From contig CP089930.1 of the NCBI GenBank assembly GCA_021307345.1, positions 3,410,001-3,474,000 of the forward strand: DNA of 64,000 nt, in the 5' to 3' direction. This DNA comes from Escherichia coli (GTDB lineage: Bacteria; Pseudomonadota; Gammaproteobacteria; Enterobacterales; Enterobacteriaceae). Shown here one piece after another: positions 9,401 to 21,930 of this stretch (within the stretch, counting starts at the first letter, position 1; every line of letters starts with the position of its first letter). The notes under the pieces were generated by a model. The model made no database searches. It saw only the letters and a program-made list of their open reading frames with translations, and was not told the DNA's origin. The position numbers were made by a program, and so were the translations under genes.

Positions 9401-9991
9401 AATGATGAAACACACAATGGTTCTTATCTTGATAGCTGGCTGCAATACAGCTGGTTTGATAATCATATAAATGGAGAACGGCTGCCTGCTGAGTCATGGA
9501 AGTCAAAAGGGTTTACGGTATCTCTGGAAGCAGGATATTCATGGAAGGCTGGAGAGTTTACCGACAATTACAAGGGAAGTCATGAATGGTATGTTCAGCC
9601 GCAGCTTCAGGTTGTCCGGATGAATGTAAAATCAGACAAATATCATGAAAGTAACGGAACCAGTATTGAAAATACCGGTAACGGAAATATTCTCACCCGC
9701 CTGGGAGCAAGAACATGGCTTACCAGCAAAAACGGTAAAAATACGCGGTATGCGGTTCCGTTCAGACCATTTGTGGAGGCACACTGGTTGCACAATAGTC
9801 GTGTTTTCGGCACCAGTATGAATGGTGTAAGTATATACCAGGATGGTGCGCGTGATATCGGAGAAATAAATGGTGGTGTTGTGGGAATGATAACACCAGA
9901 AGTAGCATTCCGGGCTGATGCAGGCATTCAACTTGGAGAACATGGATACCATAATACATCTGCCATGTTGAGTGTGGAATATCGTTTCTGA
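6494..9991 (+). CDS. Autotransporter (type V secretion) with glycine-rich repeat passenger
   Basis: 1165-residue surface protein. A signal-like N-terminus (residues 1-25, ending HFSGA) leads into a passenger. Residues 85-251 hold seven imperfect repeats of 25-30 residues built on GGxxVxGxx-I-x-L-NN-x-GG (GG at 85, 110, 140, 167, 192, 218 and 243). Next come autotransporter-type beta-helix strands (LTKSGNGTLILSATNNYTGN at about residue 480; VRKTGAGALNIS). A proline linker (PVPQPEAVP, about residue 824) precedes a C-terminal beta-barrel of about 280 residues ending VEYRF. The barrel shares DSWLQYxWF with YfaL, so both belong to the AIDA/pertactin-like family. Base composition is clearly more AT-rich than in the flanking core genes, and no strong ribosome site is visible. 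Adhesin or biofilm function is inferred from family. I do not recognise a specific name. Confidence 0.85.
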   Translation: MNKNIRILQFLVSILYSVQSHFSGAQTIQLNGNGIPESITRSITGVDGNAALNISVPYKTSYTQNILSVESSINIKGGTSNTSIGGAGVYGKNFTLNNNGSVWGGDGYNGGIAVSGNKISINNYRNVYGGNGLGGSGSSGGAGLSGDDIIVDNYRSIYGGDDVGGTGGSGVTGSNITVHNSGGILGGNGVNGGDGINGSNLFITNDNMISGGYGIKQGGDAISGNQITLNNNGIVQGGYGPDGGCSVYGEDIHINNHGNLSGLYNSQKDAYNTSIIFSGGYNSLDIYSDSVINGDIKLASIPVNGTNELIIKNINNATAINGGLMIGNGSSVYLSGKNSIFNGNISIDEDASMNLSVGNANVHANTITLKSDSWLNIDTSIKNWTQDYYTLLSSDTGISIADNSHIVQYNVLLTEGAESYVYTSLNDDDNKLISMLRWNNTKGMGYGTFNIEKDATLNIGVSLSDNLSPLLYDGWDGKSLTKSGNGTLILSATNNYTGNTEVKSGVLILAAPDALGRTEYLYLSRGAELDMNGYPQTISKLLTAAGSVLNIHGGSLILNNGGESAGTIAGDGSLNINGGMLDITGNNRNFSGVFTVNKGAHLAVSTADNLGTAFVDNYGTLTLNSTSAWQLTNNISGYGNVRKTGAGALNISDNAKWTGMTDIIQGTVILGNADSPVMLGSNQVIVEEQGKLSGFGGVAGNLSNSGIVDLTTYMPGNILTVGGNYTGRNGLILLQTETGGDNSKTDRLVIKGNASGRTRVAVTQAGGTGAETLNGIEVIHVSGNADNAEFIQTERITAGAYDYILKRGQGINSTNWYLISRKDIPVPQPEAVPESHDNNLRPEAGSYVASIAAANNLFVTNLYERQGQELYISHMTGEENEAGIWMYNKGKHNRWRDNSSQLRTRGNSYVVLIGGDIAQWSLNGTDRWHTGMMAGYGHNNNSTNALSTGYHSEGRMNGYTAGLYATWYANDETHNGSYLDSWLQYSWFDNHINGERLPAESWKSKGFTVSLEAGYSWKAGEFTDNYKGSHEWYVQPQLQVVRMNVKSDKYHESNGTSIENTGNGNILTRLGARTWLTSKNGKNTRYAVPFRPFVEAHWLHNSRVFGTSMNGVSIYQDGARDIGEINGGVVGMITPEVAFRADAGIQLGEHGYHNTSAMLSVEYRF

Positions 9992-10212
9992 TGTGTCTTT
10001 ACATTATAAATATCCTTCACAAAATATTGTTGATAAGACATGGTTAGGTGGTGAGCTGCCTCGGAAAATATGACGACAGTAATGATTTCTAAGAGATTTG
10101 AAATGCGTTGATAACAAAATCTGAAATATAGGAGTCTGTTTAGGATTGTGTGTAAATGCCTTTTCTCAAAAGTAACCGTCCAGGCGGTCACTGAATCCGA
10201 TAATAAAGCGGC
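9992..10212. other. Gap between autotransporter and IS1 fragment
   Basis: 221 bp with no gene and no clear terminator hairpin. The last 80 bp (from about 10135) are less AT-rich than the rest and may be the edge of another element, but I could not assign them. Confidence 0.3.
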
Positions 10213-10293
10213 GGTAATGACTCTAACTTATTGATAGTGTTTTATGTTCAGATAATGCCCGATGACTTTGTCATGCAGCTCCACCGATTTTGA
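10213..10293 (-). mobile_element. 81-bp IS1 end fragment
   Basis: It starts with the IS1 terminus GGTAATGACTCTAACTTATT and follows IS1 for 81 bp to ...CCACCGATTTTGA. The terminus of a second IS1 then starts at 10294. The fragment has CTCTAAC where the adjacent copy has CTCCAAC, so it is not a duplication of that neighbour. Confidence 0.93.
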
Positions 10294-10494
10294 GGTAATG
10301 ACTCCAACTTATTGATAGTGTTTTATGTTCAGATAATGCCCGATGACTTTGTCATGCAGCTCCACCGATTTTGAAAACGACAGCGACTTCCGTCCCAGCC
10401 GTGCCAGGTGCTGCCTCAGATTCAGGTTATGATCTTACCCAGCAATAGTGGACACGCGGCTAAGTGAGTAAACTCTCAGTCAGAGGTGACTCAC

Positions 10495-10794
10495 ATGACA
10501 AAAACAGTATCAACCAGTAAAAAACCCCGTAAACAGCATTCGCCTGAATTTCGCAGTGAAGCCCTGAAGCTTGCTGAACGCATCGGTGTTACTGCCGCAG
10601 CCCGTGAACTCAGCCTGTATGAATCACAGCTCTACAACTGGCGCAGTAAACAGCAAAATCAGCAGACGTCTTCTGAACGTGAACTGGAGATGTCTACCGA
10701 GATTGCACGTCTCAAACGCCAGCTGGCAGAACGGGATGAAGAGCTGGCTATCCTCCAAAAGGCCGCGACATACTTCGCGAAGCGCCTGAAATGA
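10495..10794 (+). CDS. insE: IS3 InsE (OrfA)
   Basis: 99-residue OrfA of IS3: an N-terminal helix-turn-helix ([20 protein letters not shown]) and a C-terminal leucine-zipper-like coil ([20 protein letters not shown]). It ends in an ATGA overlap with insF. In the IS3 family a programmed -1 frameshift here joins OrfA and OrfB into the transposase. I start at ATG 10495 behind AGAGGTGA; an in-frame GTG lies 3 codons upstream. Confidence 0.95.
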
Positions 10795-11657
10795 AGTATG
10801 TCTTTATTGAAAAACATCAGGCTGAGTTCAGCATCAAAGCAATGTGCCGCGTGCTCCGGGTGGCCCGCAGCGGCTGGTATACGTGGTGTCAGCGGCGGAC
10901 AAGGATAAGCACGCGTCAGCAGTTCCGCCAACACTGCGACAGCGTTGTCCTCGCGGCTTTTACCCGGTCAAAACAGCGTTACGGTGCCCCACGCCTGACG
11001 GATGAACTGCGTGCTCAGGGTTACCCCTTTAACGTAAAAACCGTGGCGGCAAGCCTGCGCCGTCAGGGACTGAGGGCAAAGGCCTCCCGGAAGTTCAGCC
11101 CGGTCAGCTACCGCGCACACGGCCTGCCTGTGTCAGAAAATCTGTTGGAGCAGGATTTTTACGCCAGTGGCCCGAACCAGAAGTGGGCAGGAGACATCAC
11201 GTACTTACGTACAGATGAAGGCTGGCTGTATCTGGCAGTGGTCATTGACCTGTGGTCACGTGCCGTTATTGGCTGGTCAATGTCGCCACGCATGACGGCG
11301 CAACTGGCCTGCGATGCCCTGCAGATGGCGCTGTGGCGGCGTAAGAGGCCCCGGAACGTTATCGTTCACACGGACCGTGGAGGCCAGTACTGTTCAGCAG
11401 ATTATCAGGCGCAACTGAAGCGGCATAATCTGCGTGGAAGTATGAGCGCAAAAGGTTGCTGCTACGATAATGCCTGCGTGGAAAGCTTCTTTCATTCGCT
11501 GAAAGTGGAATGTATCCATGGAGAACACTTTATCAGCCGGGAAATAATGCGGGCAACGGTGTTTAATTATATCGAATGTGATTACAATCGGTGGCGGCGG
11601 CACAGTTGGTGTGGCGGCCTCAGTCCGGAACAATTTGAAAACAAGAACCTCGCTTAG
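10791..11657 (+). CDS. insF: IS3 InsF (OrfB), transposase catalytic subunit
   Basis: 288-residue integrase-core (rve) protein with the DDE triad visible as [17 protein letters not shown] and [13 protein letters not shown]. Length and sequence match IS3 InsF. It is expressed mainly as the InsEF frameshift product, which excises and inserts IS3. Confidence 0.96.
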
Positions 11658-11992
11658 GCCTGTGTCCATATTACGTGGGTAGGATCAGTTATGCCGCTCA
11701 ATTCGCTGCGTATATCGCTTGCTGATTACGTGCAGCTTTCCCTTCAGGCGGGATTCATACAGCGGCCAGCCATCCGTCATCCATATCACCACGTCAAAGG
11801 GTGACAGCAGGCTCATAAGACGCCCCAGCGTCGCCATAGTGCGTTCACCGAATACGTGCGCAACAACCGTCTTCCGGAGCCTGTCATACGCGTAAAACAG
11901 CCAGCGCTGGCGCGATTTAGCCCCGACATAGCCCCACTGTTCGTCCATTTCCGCGCAGACGATGACGTCACTGCCCGGCTGTATGCGCGAGG

Positions 11993-12268
11993 TTACCGAC
12001 TGCGGCCTGAGTTTTTTAAGTGACGTAAAATCGTGTTGAGGCCAACGCCCATAATGCGGGCAGTTGCCCGGCATCCAACGCCATTCATGGCCATATCAAT
12101 GATTTTCTGGTGCGTACCGGGTTGAGAAGCGGTGTAAGTGAACTGCAGTTGCCATGTTTTACGGCAGTGAGAGCAGAGATAGCGCTGATGTCCGGCGGTG
12201 CTTTTGCCGTTACGCACCACCCCGTCAGTAGCTGAACAGGAGGGACAGCTGATAGAAACAGAAGCCAC
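11993..12268 (-). CDS. insA: IS1 InsA of the interrupted copy
   Basis: Intact 91-residue InsA, identical to the other two copies. Because its insB partner is split, only the repressor form can be made from this copy. Confidence 0.93.
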
Positions 12269-12323
12269 TGGAGCACCTCAAAAACACCATCATACACTAA
12301 ATCAGTAAGTTGGCAGCATCACC

Positions 12324-12736
12324 GGAGAACAGATAACGATGGAATGAGAATTTTTGCTTTCACTTAAGTTCCTTTTATATTGATGAATGGAATAATATTA
12401 TATTTTTAATATATTAAACAGGCGGGATTATATACGCAAATAAATATTTATAAACAATTTTTTTTGCGGGAATTATCAAAGTAATTCTAAACATATAATG
12501 CTGGTGAATATGTTTAATTTTTAATAATCGTATATTATTATTCTTTTAGGTAATGTGGTGGTGAATATTATTATTTATATCAATTGGTTTCTGAAGGGAC
12601 ATAATAAAGCTACTTTTAGATAGCGAGTGTCAATACATGGAAATGTGAAGTTAAGTAAAAAAATAGAGAGCAGTTATTCTGAAATATTCAGCGTGGATAT
12701 GAATGGCAGGAGGTTTTCACGTCCTGCCAGTGAAGA
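12324..12736. other. AT-rich gap between IS1 and glpC
   Basis: 413 bp, strongly AT-rich up to about 12600, with no supported gene. Near the end an imperfectly placed hairpin GGCAGGA / TCCTGCC (12705-12728) follows the glpC stop and may end the glpABC transcript. In K-12 the yfaD and rhm genes lie on this side of glpC; no part of them is recognisable here. Confidence 0.5.
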
Positions 12737-16801
<4,065 letters not shown>

Positions 16802-17074
16802 TGCTATCCCTCTGAAGTTCGTTTTTTACCATTTAGCCATAGTAAAAACATGAATTGTTTGATTTCGCGCATATTCGCTCATTATTCGAAAGTAAAACGT
16901 GATTTCATGCGCCTTTCAGAACATTTTGGCAATCTTATTTAATAATGTGTGCGGTAATTCACATTTAATTTATGAATGTTTTCTTAACATCGCGGCAACT
17001 CAAAAAAACAGCAGGTTCTTCCACTGAATCAGGCTGTTAATCATAAATAAGACCATGGGCCACGGAGGCTATAA
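16802..17074. promoter_or_regulatory. Divergent glpA/glpT control region
   Basis: 273 bp between divergent operons. TGTGCGGTAATTCACA at 16948-16963 is a good CRP site (TGTGN8TCACA with one mismatch in the left arm). The stretch at about 16855-16920 has repeated ATTCG-type half-sites (GCATATTCGCTC, CATTATTCGAAAG) resembling GlpR operators. In K-12 this region binds several GlpR tetramers, so glycerol-3-phosphate induces both operons. Exact operator borders are not resolved here. Confidence 0.65.
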
Positions 17075-18433
17075 ATGTTGAGTATTTTTAAACCAGCGCC
17101 ACATAAAGCGCGCTTACCTGCTGCGGAGATCGACCCGACCTATCGTCGATTGCGCTGGCAAATTTTCCTGGGGATCTTCTTTGGTTATGCCGCTTACTAT
17201 CTGGTTCGTAAGAACTTTGCTCTTGCAATGCCTTACCTGGTGGAGCAGGGATTCTCGCGTGGCGATTTAGGTTTTGCGCTTTCAGGGATCTCAATCGCCT
17301 ATGGATTTTCGAAATTCATCATGGGCTCGGTATCGGATCGCTCGAATCCGCGCGTTTTCCTGCCAGCAGGTTTGATTCTTGCTGCGGCAGTGATGCTGTT
17401 TATGGGCTTTGTGCCGTGGGCGACTTCCAGCATTGCGGTGATGTTCGTGCTGCTGTTCCTCTGCGGCTGGTTCCAGGGGATGGGGTGGCCGCCGTGTGGT
17501 CGTACCATGGTGCACTGGTGGTCACAGAAAGAACGTGGCGGCATTGTATCGGTGTGGAACTGTGCGCATAACGTCGGTGGTGGTATTCCGCCGCTGTTGT
17601 TCTTGCTGGGGATGGCCTGGTTCAATGACTGGCACGCGGCGCTTTATATGCCGGCTTTCTGTGCCATTCTGGTGGCGCTTTTCGCTTTTGCTATGATGCG
17701 CGATACCCCGCAATCCTGTGGTCTGCCGCCGATTGAAGAGTACAAAAATGATTACCCGGACGACTATAACGAAAAAGCGGAACAGGAACTTACCGCGAAG
17801 CAGATTTTCATGCAGTACGTACTGCCGAACAAACTGCTGTGGTACATCGCTATCGCCAACGTGTTCGTTTATTTGCTTCGCTACGGCATCCTCGACTGGT
17901 CGCCAACTTACCTGAAAGAGGTGAAACACTTCGCGCTGGATAAATCTTCTTGGGCCTATTTCCTTTATGAGTACGCGGGCATTCCGGGCACCCTACTGTG
18001 CGGCTGGATGTCGGATAAAGTCTTCCGTGGCAATCGTGGTGCAACCGGCGTCTTCTTTATGACTCTGGTGACCATCGCAACTATCGTTTACTGGATGAAC
18101 CCGGCGGGCAACCCGACCGTAGATATGATTTGTATGATTGTCATTGGCTTCCTGATTTATGGCCCTGTCATGCTGATCGGTCTGCATGCGCTGGAACTGG
18201 CACCGAAAAAAGCGGCAGGTACGGCAGCGGGCTTTACCGGTCTATTTGGTTACCTGGGCGGTTCGGTGGCGGCGAGCGCGATTGTTGGCTACACCGTGGA
18301 CTTCTTCGGCTGGGATGGCGGCTTTATGGTAATGATTGGCGGCAGCATTCTGGCGGTTATCTTGTTGATTGTTGTGATGATTGGCGAAAAACGTCGCCAT
18401 CAGGAATTACAGCAAAAACGCAACGGAGGCTAA
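17075..18433 (+). CDS. glpT: Glycerol-3-phosphate:phosphate antiporter
   Basis: 452-residue major-facilitator protein, the K-12 length, with 12 predicted membrane spans. It takes up sn-glycerol-3-phosphate (and the antibiotic fosfomycin) in exchange for phosphate. OPA-family features are visible: [20 protein letters not shown] in helix 1 with the substrate-binding arginine, and [14 protein letters not shown] after helix 2. ATG 17075 lies behind GGAGG. No disrupting change is seen, so fosfomycin uptake by this route is expected to work. Forms an operon with glpQ, 4 bp downstream. Confidence 0.98.
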   Translation: MLSIFKPAPHKARLPAAEIDPTYRRLRWQIFLGIFFGYAAYYLVRKNFALAMPYLVEQGFSRGDLGFALSGISIAYGFSKFIMGSVSDRSNPRVFLPAGLILAAAVMLFMGFVPWATSSIAVMFVLLFLCGWFQGMGWPPCGRTMVHWWSQKERGGIVSVWNCAHNVGGGIPPLLFLLGMAWFNDWHAALYMPAFCAILVALFAFAMMRDTPQSCGLPPIEEYKNDYPDDYNEKAEQELTAKQIFMQYVLPNKLLWYIAIANVFVYLLRYGILDWSPTYLKEVKHFALDKSSWAYFLYEYAGIPGTLLCGWMSDKVFRGNRGATGVFFMTLVTIATIVYWMNPAGNPTVDMICMIVIGFLIYGPVMLIGLHALELAPKKAAGTAAGFTGLFGYLGGSVAASAIVGYTVDFFGWDGGFMVMIGGSILAVILLIVVMIGEKRRHQELQQKRNGG

Positions 18434-18437
18434 TGGC

Positions 18438-19514
18438 ATGAAATTGACGCTGAAAAACCTTAGCATGGCGATCATGATGAGTGGAATGATCATGGGAAGC
18501 AGTGCAATGGCGGCAGACAATAGCGAGAAAATTGTAATAGCCCATCGCGGCGCCAGTGGTTATTTACCGGAGCATACGCTGCCAGCAAAAGCGATGGCAT
18601 ATGCACAGGGCGCTGACTATCTGGAGCAGGATTTGGTAATGACCAAAGACGACCATCTGGTCGTCCTGCATGACCACTATCTTGATCGCGTTACTGATGT
18701 CGCCGATCGTTTTCCGGATCGGGCGCGTAAAGATGGTCGCTACTACGCGATAGATTTCACGCTGGATGAAATTAAGTCTCTGAAATTTACCGAAGGTTTC
18801 GATATTGTAAACGGCAAAAAAGTGCAGACTTTCCCCGGGCGATTCCCGATGGGTAAGTCTGACTTTCGTGTCCACACTTTCGAAGAAGAGATTGAATTTA
18901 TTCAGGGATTAAATCACTCGACGGGGAAAAATATTGGCATCTATCCAGAAATTAAAGCGCCGTGGTTCCATCATCAGGAAGGGAAGGATATTGCGGCAAA
19001 AACGCTGGAAGTGTTGAAAAAATATGGTTACACCAACAAAGGGGACAAAGTTTATTTGCAATGCTTTGATGCTGATGAGCTGAAACGCATTAAAAATGAG
19101 CTGGAACCGAAAATGGGTATGGATCTCAATCTGGTTCAGTTGATTGCTTATACTGACTGGAATGAAACTCAGCAGAAGCAGCCGGACGGAACCTGGGTAA
19201 ATTACAGCTATGACTGGATGTTTAAGCCGGGTGCCATGAAGCAGGTGGCGGAATATGCCGACGGTATTGGCCCCGATTACCATATGGTGATTGATGAGAA
19301 ATCGCAGCCGGGTAATATCAAGCTTACCGGAATGGTAAAAGATGCACAGCAGAATAAGCTGGTGGTGCATCCTTATACCGTGCGGGCCGACAAGCTACCG
19401 GAATATGCCACCGATGTGAATCAATTGTATGACGCTCTGTATAACAAAGCAGGTGTTAATGGGCTGTTTACGGACTTCCCGGATAAGGCAGTAAAATTCC
19501 TCAATAAAGAGTAA
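18438..19514 (+). CDS. glpQ: Periplasmic glycerophosphodiester phosphodiesterase
   Basis: 358-residue enzyme with a signal peptide of about 25 residues (ending MGSSAMA). It hydrolyses glycerophosphodiesters from phospholipid turnover to an alcohol and glycerol-3-phosphate, which GlpT imports. The catalytic GDPD motifs are present (IAHRGASGYLPEHT, LEQDLVMTKDD, LHDHYLDR). I start at ATG 18438, behind GGAGG that lies inside the end of glpT; upstream in-frame codons belong to the glpT frame region. A perfect inverted repeat follows at 19523-19548. Confidence 0.97.
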   Translation: MKLTLKNLSMAIMMSGMIMGSSAMAADNSEKIVIAHRGASGYLPEHTLPAKAMAYAQGADYLEQDLVMTKDDHLVVLHDHYLDRVTDVADRFPDRARKDGRYYAIDFTLDEIKSLKFTEGFDIVNGKKVQTFPGRFPMGKSDFRVHTFEEEIEFIQGLNHSTGKNIGIYPEIKAPWFHHQEGKDIAAKTLEVLKKYGYTNKGDKVYLQCFDADELKRIKNELEPKMGMDLNLVQLIAYTDWNETQQKQPDGTWVNYSYDWMFKPGAMKQVAEYADGIGPDYHMVIDEKSQPGNIKLTGMVKDAQQNKLVVHPYTVRADKLPEYATDVNQLYDALYNKAGVNGLFTDFPDKAVKFLNKE

Positions 19515-19522
19515 ATTCAGTG

Positions 19523-19548
19523 TCGGATGGCACTTATGTGCCATCCGA
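19523..19548. terminator. Stem-loop after glpQ
   Basis: Perfect 11-bp stem TCGGATGGCAC / GTGCCATCCGA around a 4-nt loop TTAT, 8 bp after the stop. There is no T-run, so it may act as a 3'-end stabiliser or a factor-assisted terminator. Confidence 0.5.
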
Positions 19549-19753
19549 TGCCACTCTTCATCCACACCCCTACATATAGTGGACATAGTTAATTCTTCAA
19601 TAAAATCTGTTGATTATCCTTACTTGCTGTTATTTGGAGCGGGATGACTTGTTCCCGGCAAAAGAAATCCATTAAGAAACACTTTTTATTAAGTTTTTCT
19701 TAAGGTAAACACCTATAGTCATTGTCGTTAACAATAAAGACAGGCGACAGGGT

Positions 19754-20404
19754 ATGGCAGTTTCAGCAAAGCACGATGAGTTCAATCATTGGTGGGCTAC
19801 AGAAGGTGACTGGGTTGAGGAGCCGAATTACCGCCGCAACGGTATGAGCGGGGTGCAATGCGTCGAGCACAACGGCAAAAAGTTGTACGTGAAGCGCATG
19901 ACTCACCACTTGTTTCATTCTATCCGCTATCCATTTGGGCGTCCGACGATTGTTCGGGAGATAGCTGTAATAAAAGATCTGAAGCGCGCTGGTGTGATTG
20001 TGCCGAACATCGTTTTTGGTGAAGCGGTGAAAATTGAGGGTGAATGGCGCGCGTTGCTGGTGACTGAAGATATGGCGGGGTTTGTCAGTATTGCTGACTG
20101 GTATTCACAACACGCAGTAATGCCTTATTCCGATGATGTACGGCAAGCCATGTTGAAAGCGGTGGCGCAGGCATTTAAAAAGATGCATAGCGTTAATCGT
20201 CAGCATGGTTGCTGTTATGTTCGCCATATCTATGTCAAAACAGAAGGTAAGGCAGAAGCAGGTTTTCTTGATCTGGAGAAAAGTCGCCGTCGTCTGCGTC
20301 GCCATAAGGCGATTCATCATGACTTCCGCCAGCTGGAGAAATATCTGGAGCCGATCCCCAAAGCGGATTGGGAGCAGGTGAAAGCGTATTACTACGCCAT
20401 GTAA
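19754..20404 (+). CDS. inaA: Acid-inducible Kdo/WaaP-family kinase-like protein
   Basis: 216-residue protein of the lipopolysaccharide-kinase (WaaP/Kdo) fold. Visible kinase-like elements are LYVKRMTHH (lysine), VREIAVIKDLKRAGVIVPN (helix C with glutamate), HSVNRQHGCCYVRHIY in the catalytic-loop position and FLDLEKSRRR in the metal-binding position. The substrate is unknown. K-12 inaA is induced by weak acids and by MarA/SoxS/Rob. The 239-bp upstream gap should hold that control, but I could not fix a marbox. ATG 19754 follows GACAGGG. Confidence 0.93.
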   Translation: MAVSAKHDEFNHWWATEGDWVEEPNYRRNGMSGVQCVEHNGKKLYVKRMTHHLFHSIRYPFGRPTIVREIAVIKDLKRAGVIVPNIVFGEAVKIEGEWRALLVTEDMAGFVSIADWYSQHAVMPYSDDVRQAMLKAVAQAFKKMHSVNRQHGCCYVRHIYVKTEGKAEAGFLDLEKSRRRLRRHKAIHHDFRQLEKYLEPIPKADWEQVKAYYYAM

Positions 20405-20409
20405 TCGTT

Positions 20410-20450
20410 GTAGACCAGATAAGACGCATAAGCGTTGCATCTGGCGTTAG
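20410..20450. repeat. Single REP-like palindrome between inaA and yfaE
   Basis: CCAGATAAGACGCATAAGCGTTGCATCTGG forms an imperfect palindrome of REP type in the 53-bp gap between two convergent genes. Confidence 0.55.
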
Positions 20451-20457
20451 TACCCGA

Positions 20458-20712
20458 TCACATCTCGATTTCAATATCGCCTTTTGCCCGGCAACAACAG
20501 GGCAAAATTTCCCCCGGCTGAATAAAGGCTAACGGTTCGGTAATCCAGTCCACCTGGCCTGCAACAAGGCGCGTGCGACAGGAGCCGCAGTAGCCTTCGC
20601 GGCACTGATACTCAACTGCCACATTGTGGGATTCCAGCGCCGCCAGCAGGGAAGGGTGTTCATCCTGGCACAGCAGTTGTGTGCCAGTGATGCGCAGGGT
20701 AACGCGAGCCAT
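20458..20712 (-). CDS. yfaE: [2Fe-2S] ferredoxin maintaining the NrdB radical cofactor
   Basis: 84-residue plant-type ferredoxin with ligands in CREGYCGSC and the later PCCC segment. YfaE reduces and helps rebuild the diferric-tyrosyl radical centre of NrdB in the cytoplasm. Its ATG shares one base with the nrdB stop (TGATG), so it is coupled to nrdB as the third gene of nrdA-nrdB-yfaE. Confidence 0.96.
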   Translation of the reverse strand: MARVTLRITGTQLLCQDEHPSLLAALESHNVAVEYQCREGYCGSCRTRLVAGQVDWITEPLAFIQPGEILPCCCRAKGDIEIEM

Positions 20713-21842
20713 CAGAGTTGGAAGTTACTCAAATCGTCGGTGTCTACTTCCGAGTCAATCTGTCCGACCAGATAAGAACTGACTTCCACTTCCTGCGGAG
20801 CAACCTGTACGTTATCAGACACCAGCCAGGTGTTGATCCACGGGATCGGGTTGGAGCGCGTCTGGAACGGCAGATCTAAACCAACCGCCTGCATACGGAT
20901 ATTAGTGATGTACTCGACGTACTGGCAGAGAATGTCTTTATTCAGACCAATCATCGAACCGTCACGGAACAGATAATCCGCCCAATCTTTCTCTTGCTGT
21001 GCCGCCTGGACAAACAGGTCATAGCACTCTTGTTTACACTCTTCGGCAATTTCCGCCATCTCAGGATCGTCCGCGCCGCTGCGTAACAGATTCAGCATAT
21101 GCTGAGTACCGGTCAGGTGCAGGGCTTCGTCACGGGCAATCAGACGAATAATTTTAGCGTTGCCTTCCATCAGCTCACGTTCAGCGAATGCGAAAGAGCA
21201 AGCGAAGCTGACGTAGAAACGAATCGCTTCCAGCGCGTTAACGCTCATCAGGCAGAGATACAGTTTTTTCTTCAGCTCGCGCAGGCTAACGGTCACGGTT
21301 TTGCCGTTGACGGTATGAGTGCCTTCGCCCAGCAGATGCCAGTAACTGGTCATTTCGATCAGTTCGTCGTAGTAAGCTGAAATCCCTTCCGCGCGTTTCT
21401 GGATCTGCTCGTTGGTGACGATATCGTCAAACACAACAGACGGATCGTTAACGATATTACGAATGATGTGCGTGTAGGAGCGGGAGTGAATTGTTTCCGA
21501 AAACGCCCAGGTTTCTACCCAGGTTTCCAGTTCGGGAATGGAAATCAGCGGCAGCAGCGCCACGTTCGGGCTACGACCCTGAATGGAATCCAGCAGCGTC
21601 TGATATTTCAGGTTGCTGATAAAGATGTGTTTTTCGTGCTCCGGCAGCGCCTGATAATCGATACGGTCGCGGGAGACGTCAACTTCTTCCGGGCGCCAGA
21701 AGAAAGAGAGCTGCTTTTCGATCAATTTTTCGAAGATTTCATATTTTTGCTGATCGTAGCGAGCCACGTTGACCGGCTGACCAAAGAACATGGGTTCTTT
21801 GAGCTGATCATTCTTCGTCTGTGAAAAGGTGGTATATGCCAT
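20712..21842 (-). CDS. nrdB: Ribonucleoside-diphosphate reductase 1, beta subunit
   Basis: 376-residue class Ia radical subunit (R2). Iron ligands and radical site are visible: [12 protein letters not shown] (Asp), [16 protein letters not shown] (Glu, His, radical Tyr122), EEC and [13 protein letters not shown] (Glu, His). The C-terminal tail [10 protein letters not shown] binds NrdA. It supplies the tyrosyl radical for reducing ribonucleoside diphosphates to deoxyribonucleotides. An 88-bp gap with a GC stem-loop separates it from nrdA. Confidence 0.98.
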   Translation of the reverse strand: MAYTTFSQTKNDQLKEPMFFGQPVNVARYDQQKYEIFEKLIEKQLSFFWRPEEVDVSRDRIDYQALPEHEKHIFISNLKYQTLLDSIQGRSPNVALLPLISIPELETWVETWAFSETIHSRSYTHIIRNIVNDPSVVFDDIVTNEQIQKRAEGISAYYDELIEMTSYWHLLGEGTHTVNGKTVTVSLRELKKKLYLCLMSVNALEAIRFYVSFACSFAFAERELMEGNAKIIRLIARDEALHLTGTQHMLNLLRSGADDPEMAEIAEECKQECYDLFVQAAQQEKDWADYLFRDGSMIGLNKDILCQYVEYITNIRMQAVGLDLPFQTRSNPIPWINTWLVSDNVQVAPQEVEVSSYLVGQIDSEVDTDDLSNFQL

Positions 21843-21878
21843 GAATGTGTCCTGTGGTTTTATTACCCCTCACCCTAA

Positions 21879-21901
21879 CCCTCTCCCGCAAGGGGAGAGG
21901 G
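21879..21901. repeat. GC stem-loop in the nrdA-nrdB gap
   Basis: Perfect 9-bp stem CCCTCTCCC / GGGAGAGGG with a 5-nt loop, preceded by CCCTCACCCTAAC. This looks like a dispersed enterobacterial intergenic repeat. It may set the relative amounts of nrdA and nrdB mRNA. Confidence 0.5.
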
Positions 21902-21930
21902 GACGGTTTGGTGCAAAGGCTGGGGGATTA

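Larger units (their letters stand above)
10430..11687 (+). mobile_element. IS3, complete (1258 bp), inserted into IS1
   Basis: 1258 bp, the canonical IS3 length, from TGATCTTACCCAGCAATAGT to the matching inverted end ATTACGTGGGTAGGATCA. GTTA occurs on both sides (10426-10429 and 11688-11691) and only once in intact IS1 (AGGTTATGCC), giving a 4-bp target duplication. Both frames are intact, so the element looks competent. Confidence 0.96.
10309..12074 (-). pseudogene. insB: IS1 insB split by IS3
   Basis: The first 127 or so codons run from 12074 to the IS3 edge (...YTQRIERHN). The remaining codons lie beyond IS3, from 10429 down to about 10309. This IS1 can no longer make transposase itself, but its ends can still be used in trans. 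Confidence 0.88.
10294..12323 (-). mobile_element. IS1 interrupted by IS3
   Basis: Ends at GGTAATGACTCCAACTTATT (10294) and CAGCATCACC (12323). Removing the 1258-bp IS3 and its 4-bp duplication leaves exactly 768 bp, so the IS1 was complete when IS3 entered. There is no target duplication: left flank GATTTTGA is IS1 fragment, right flank GGAGAACA is glpC-side DNA. Its orientation is opposite to the IS1 at 5217, so the two bound the autotransporter as an inverted pair. Confidence 0.93.

Noticed and set aside
5217-12323. The two IS1 copies as ends of a recent composite transposon
   Set aside because: The outer flanks (CTTACCG at 5216 and GGAGAACA at 12324) share no 8-10 bp direct repeat, so transposition of the whole block as one unit is not supported.
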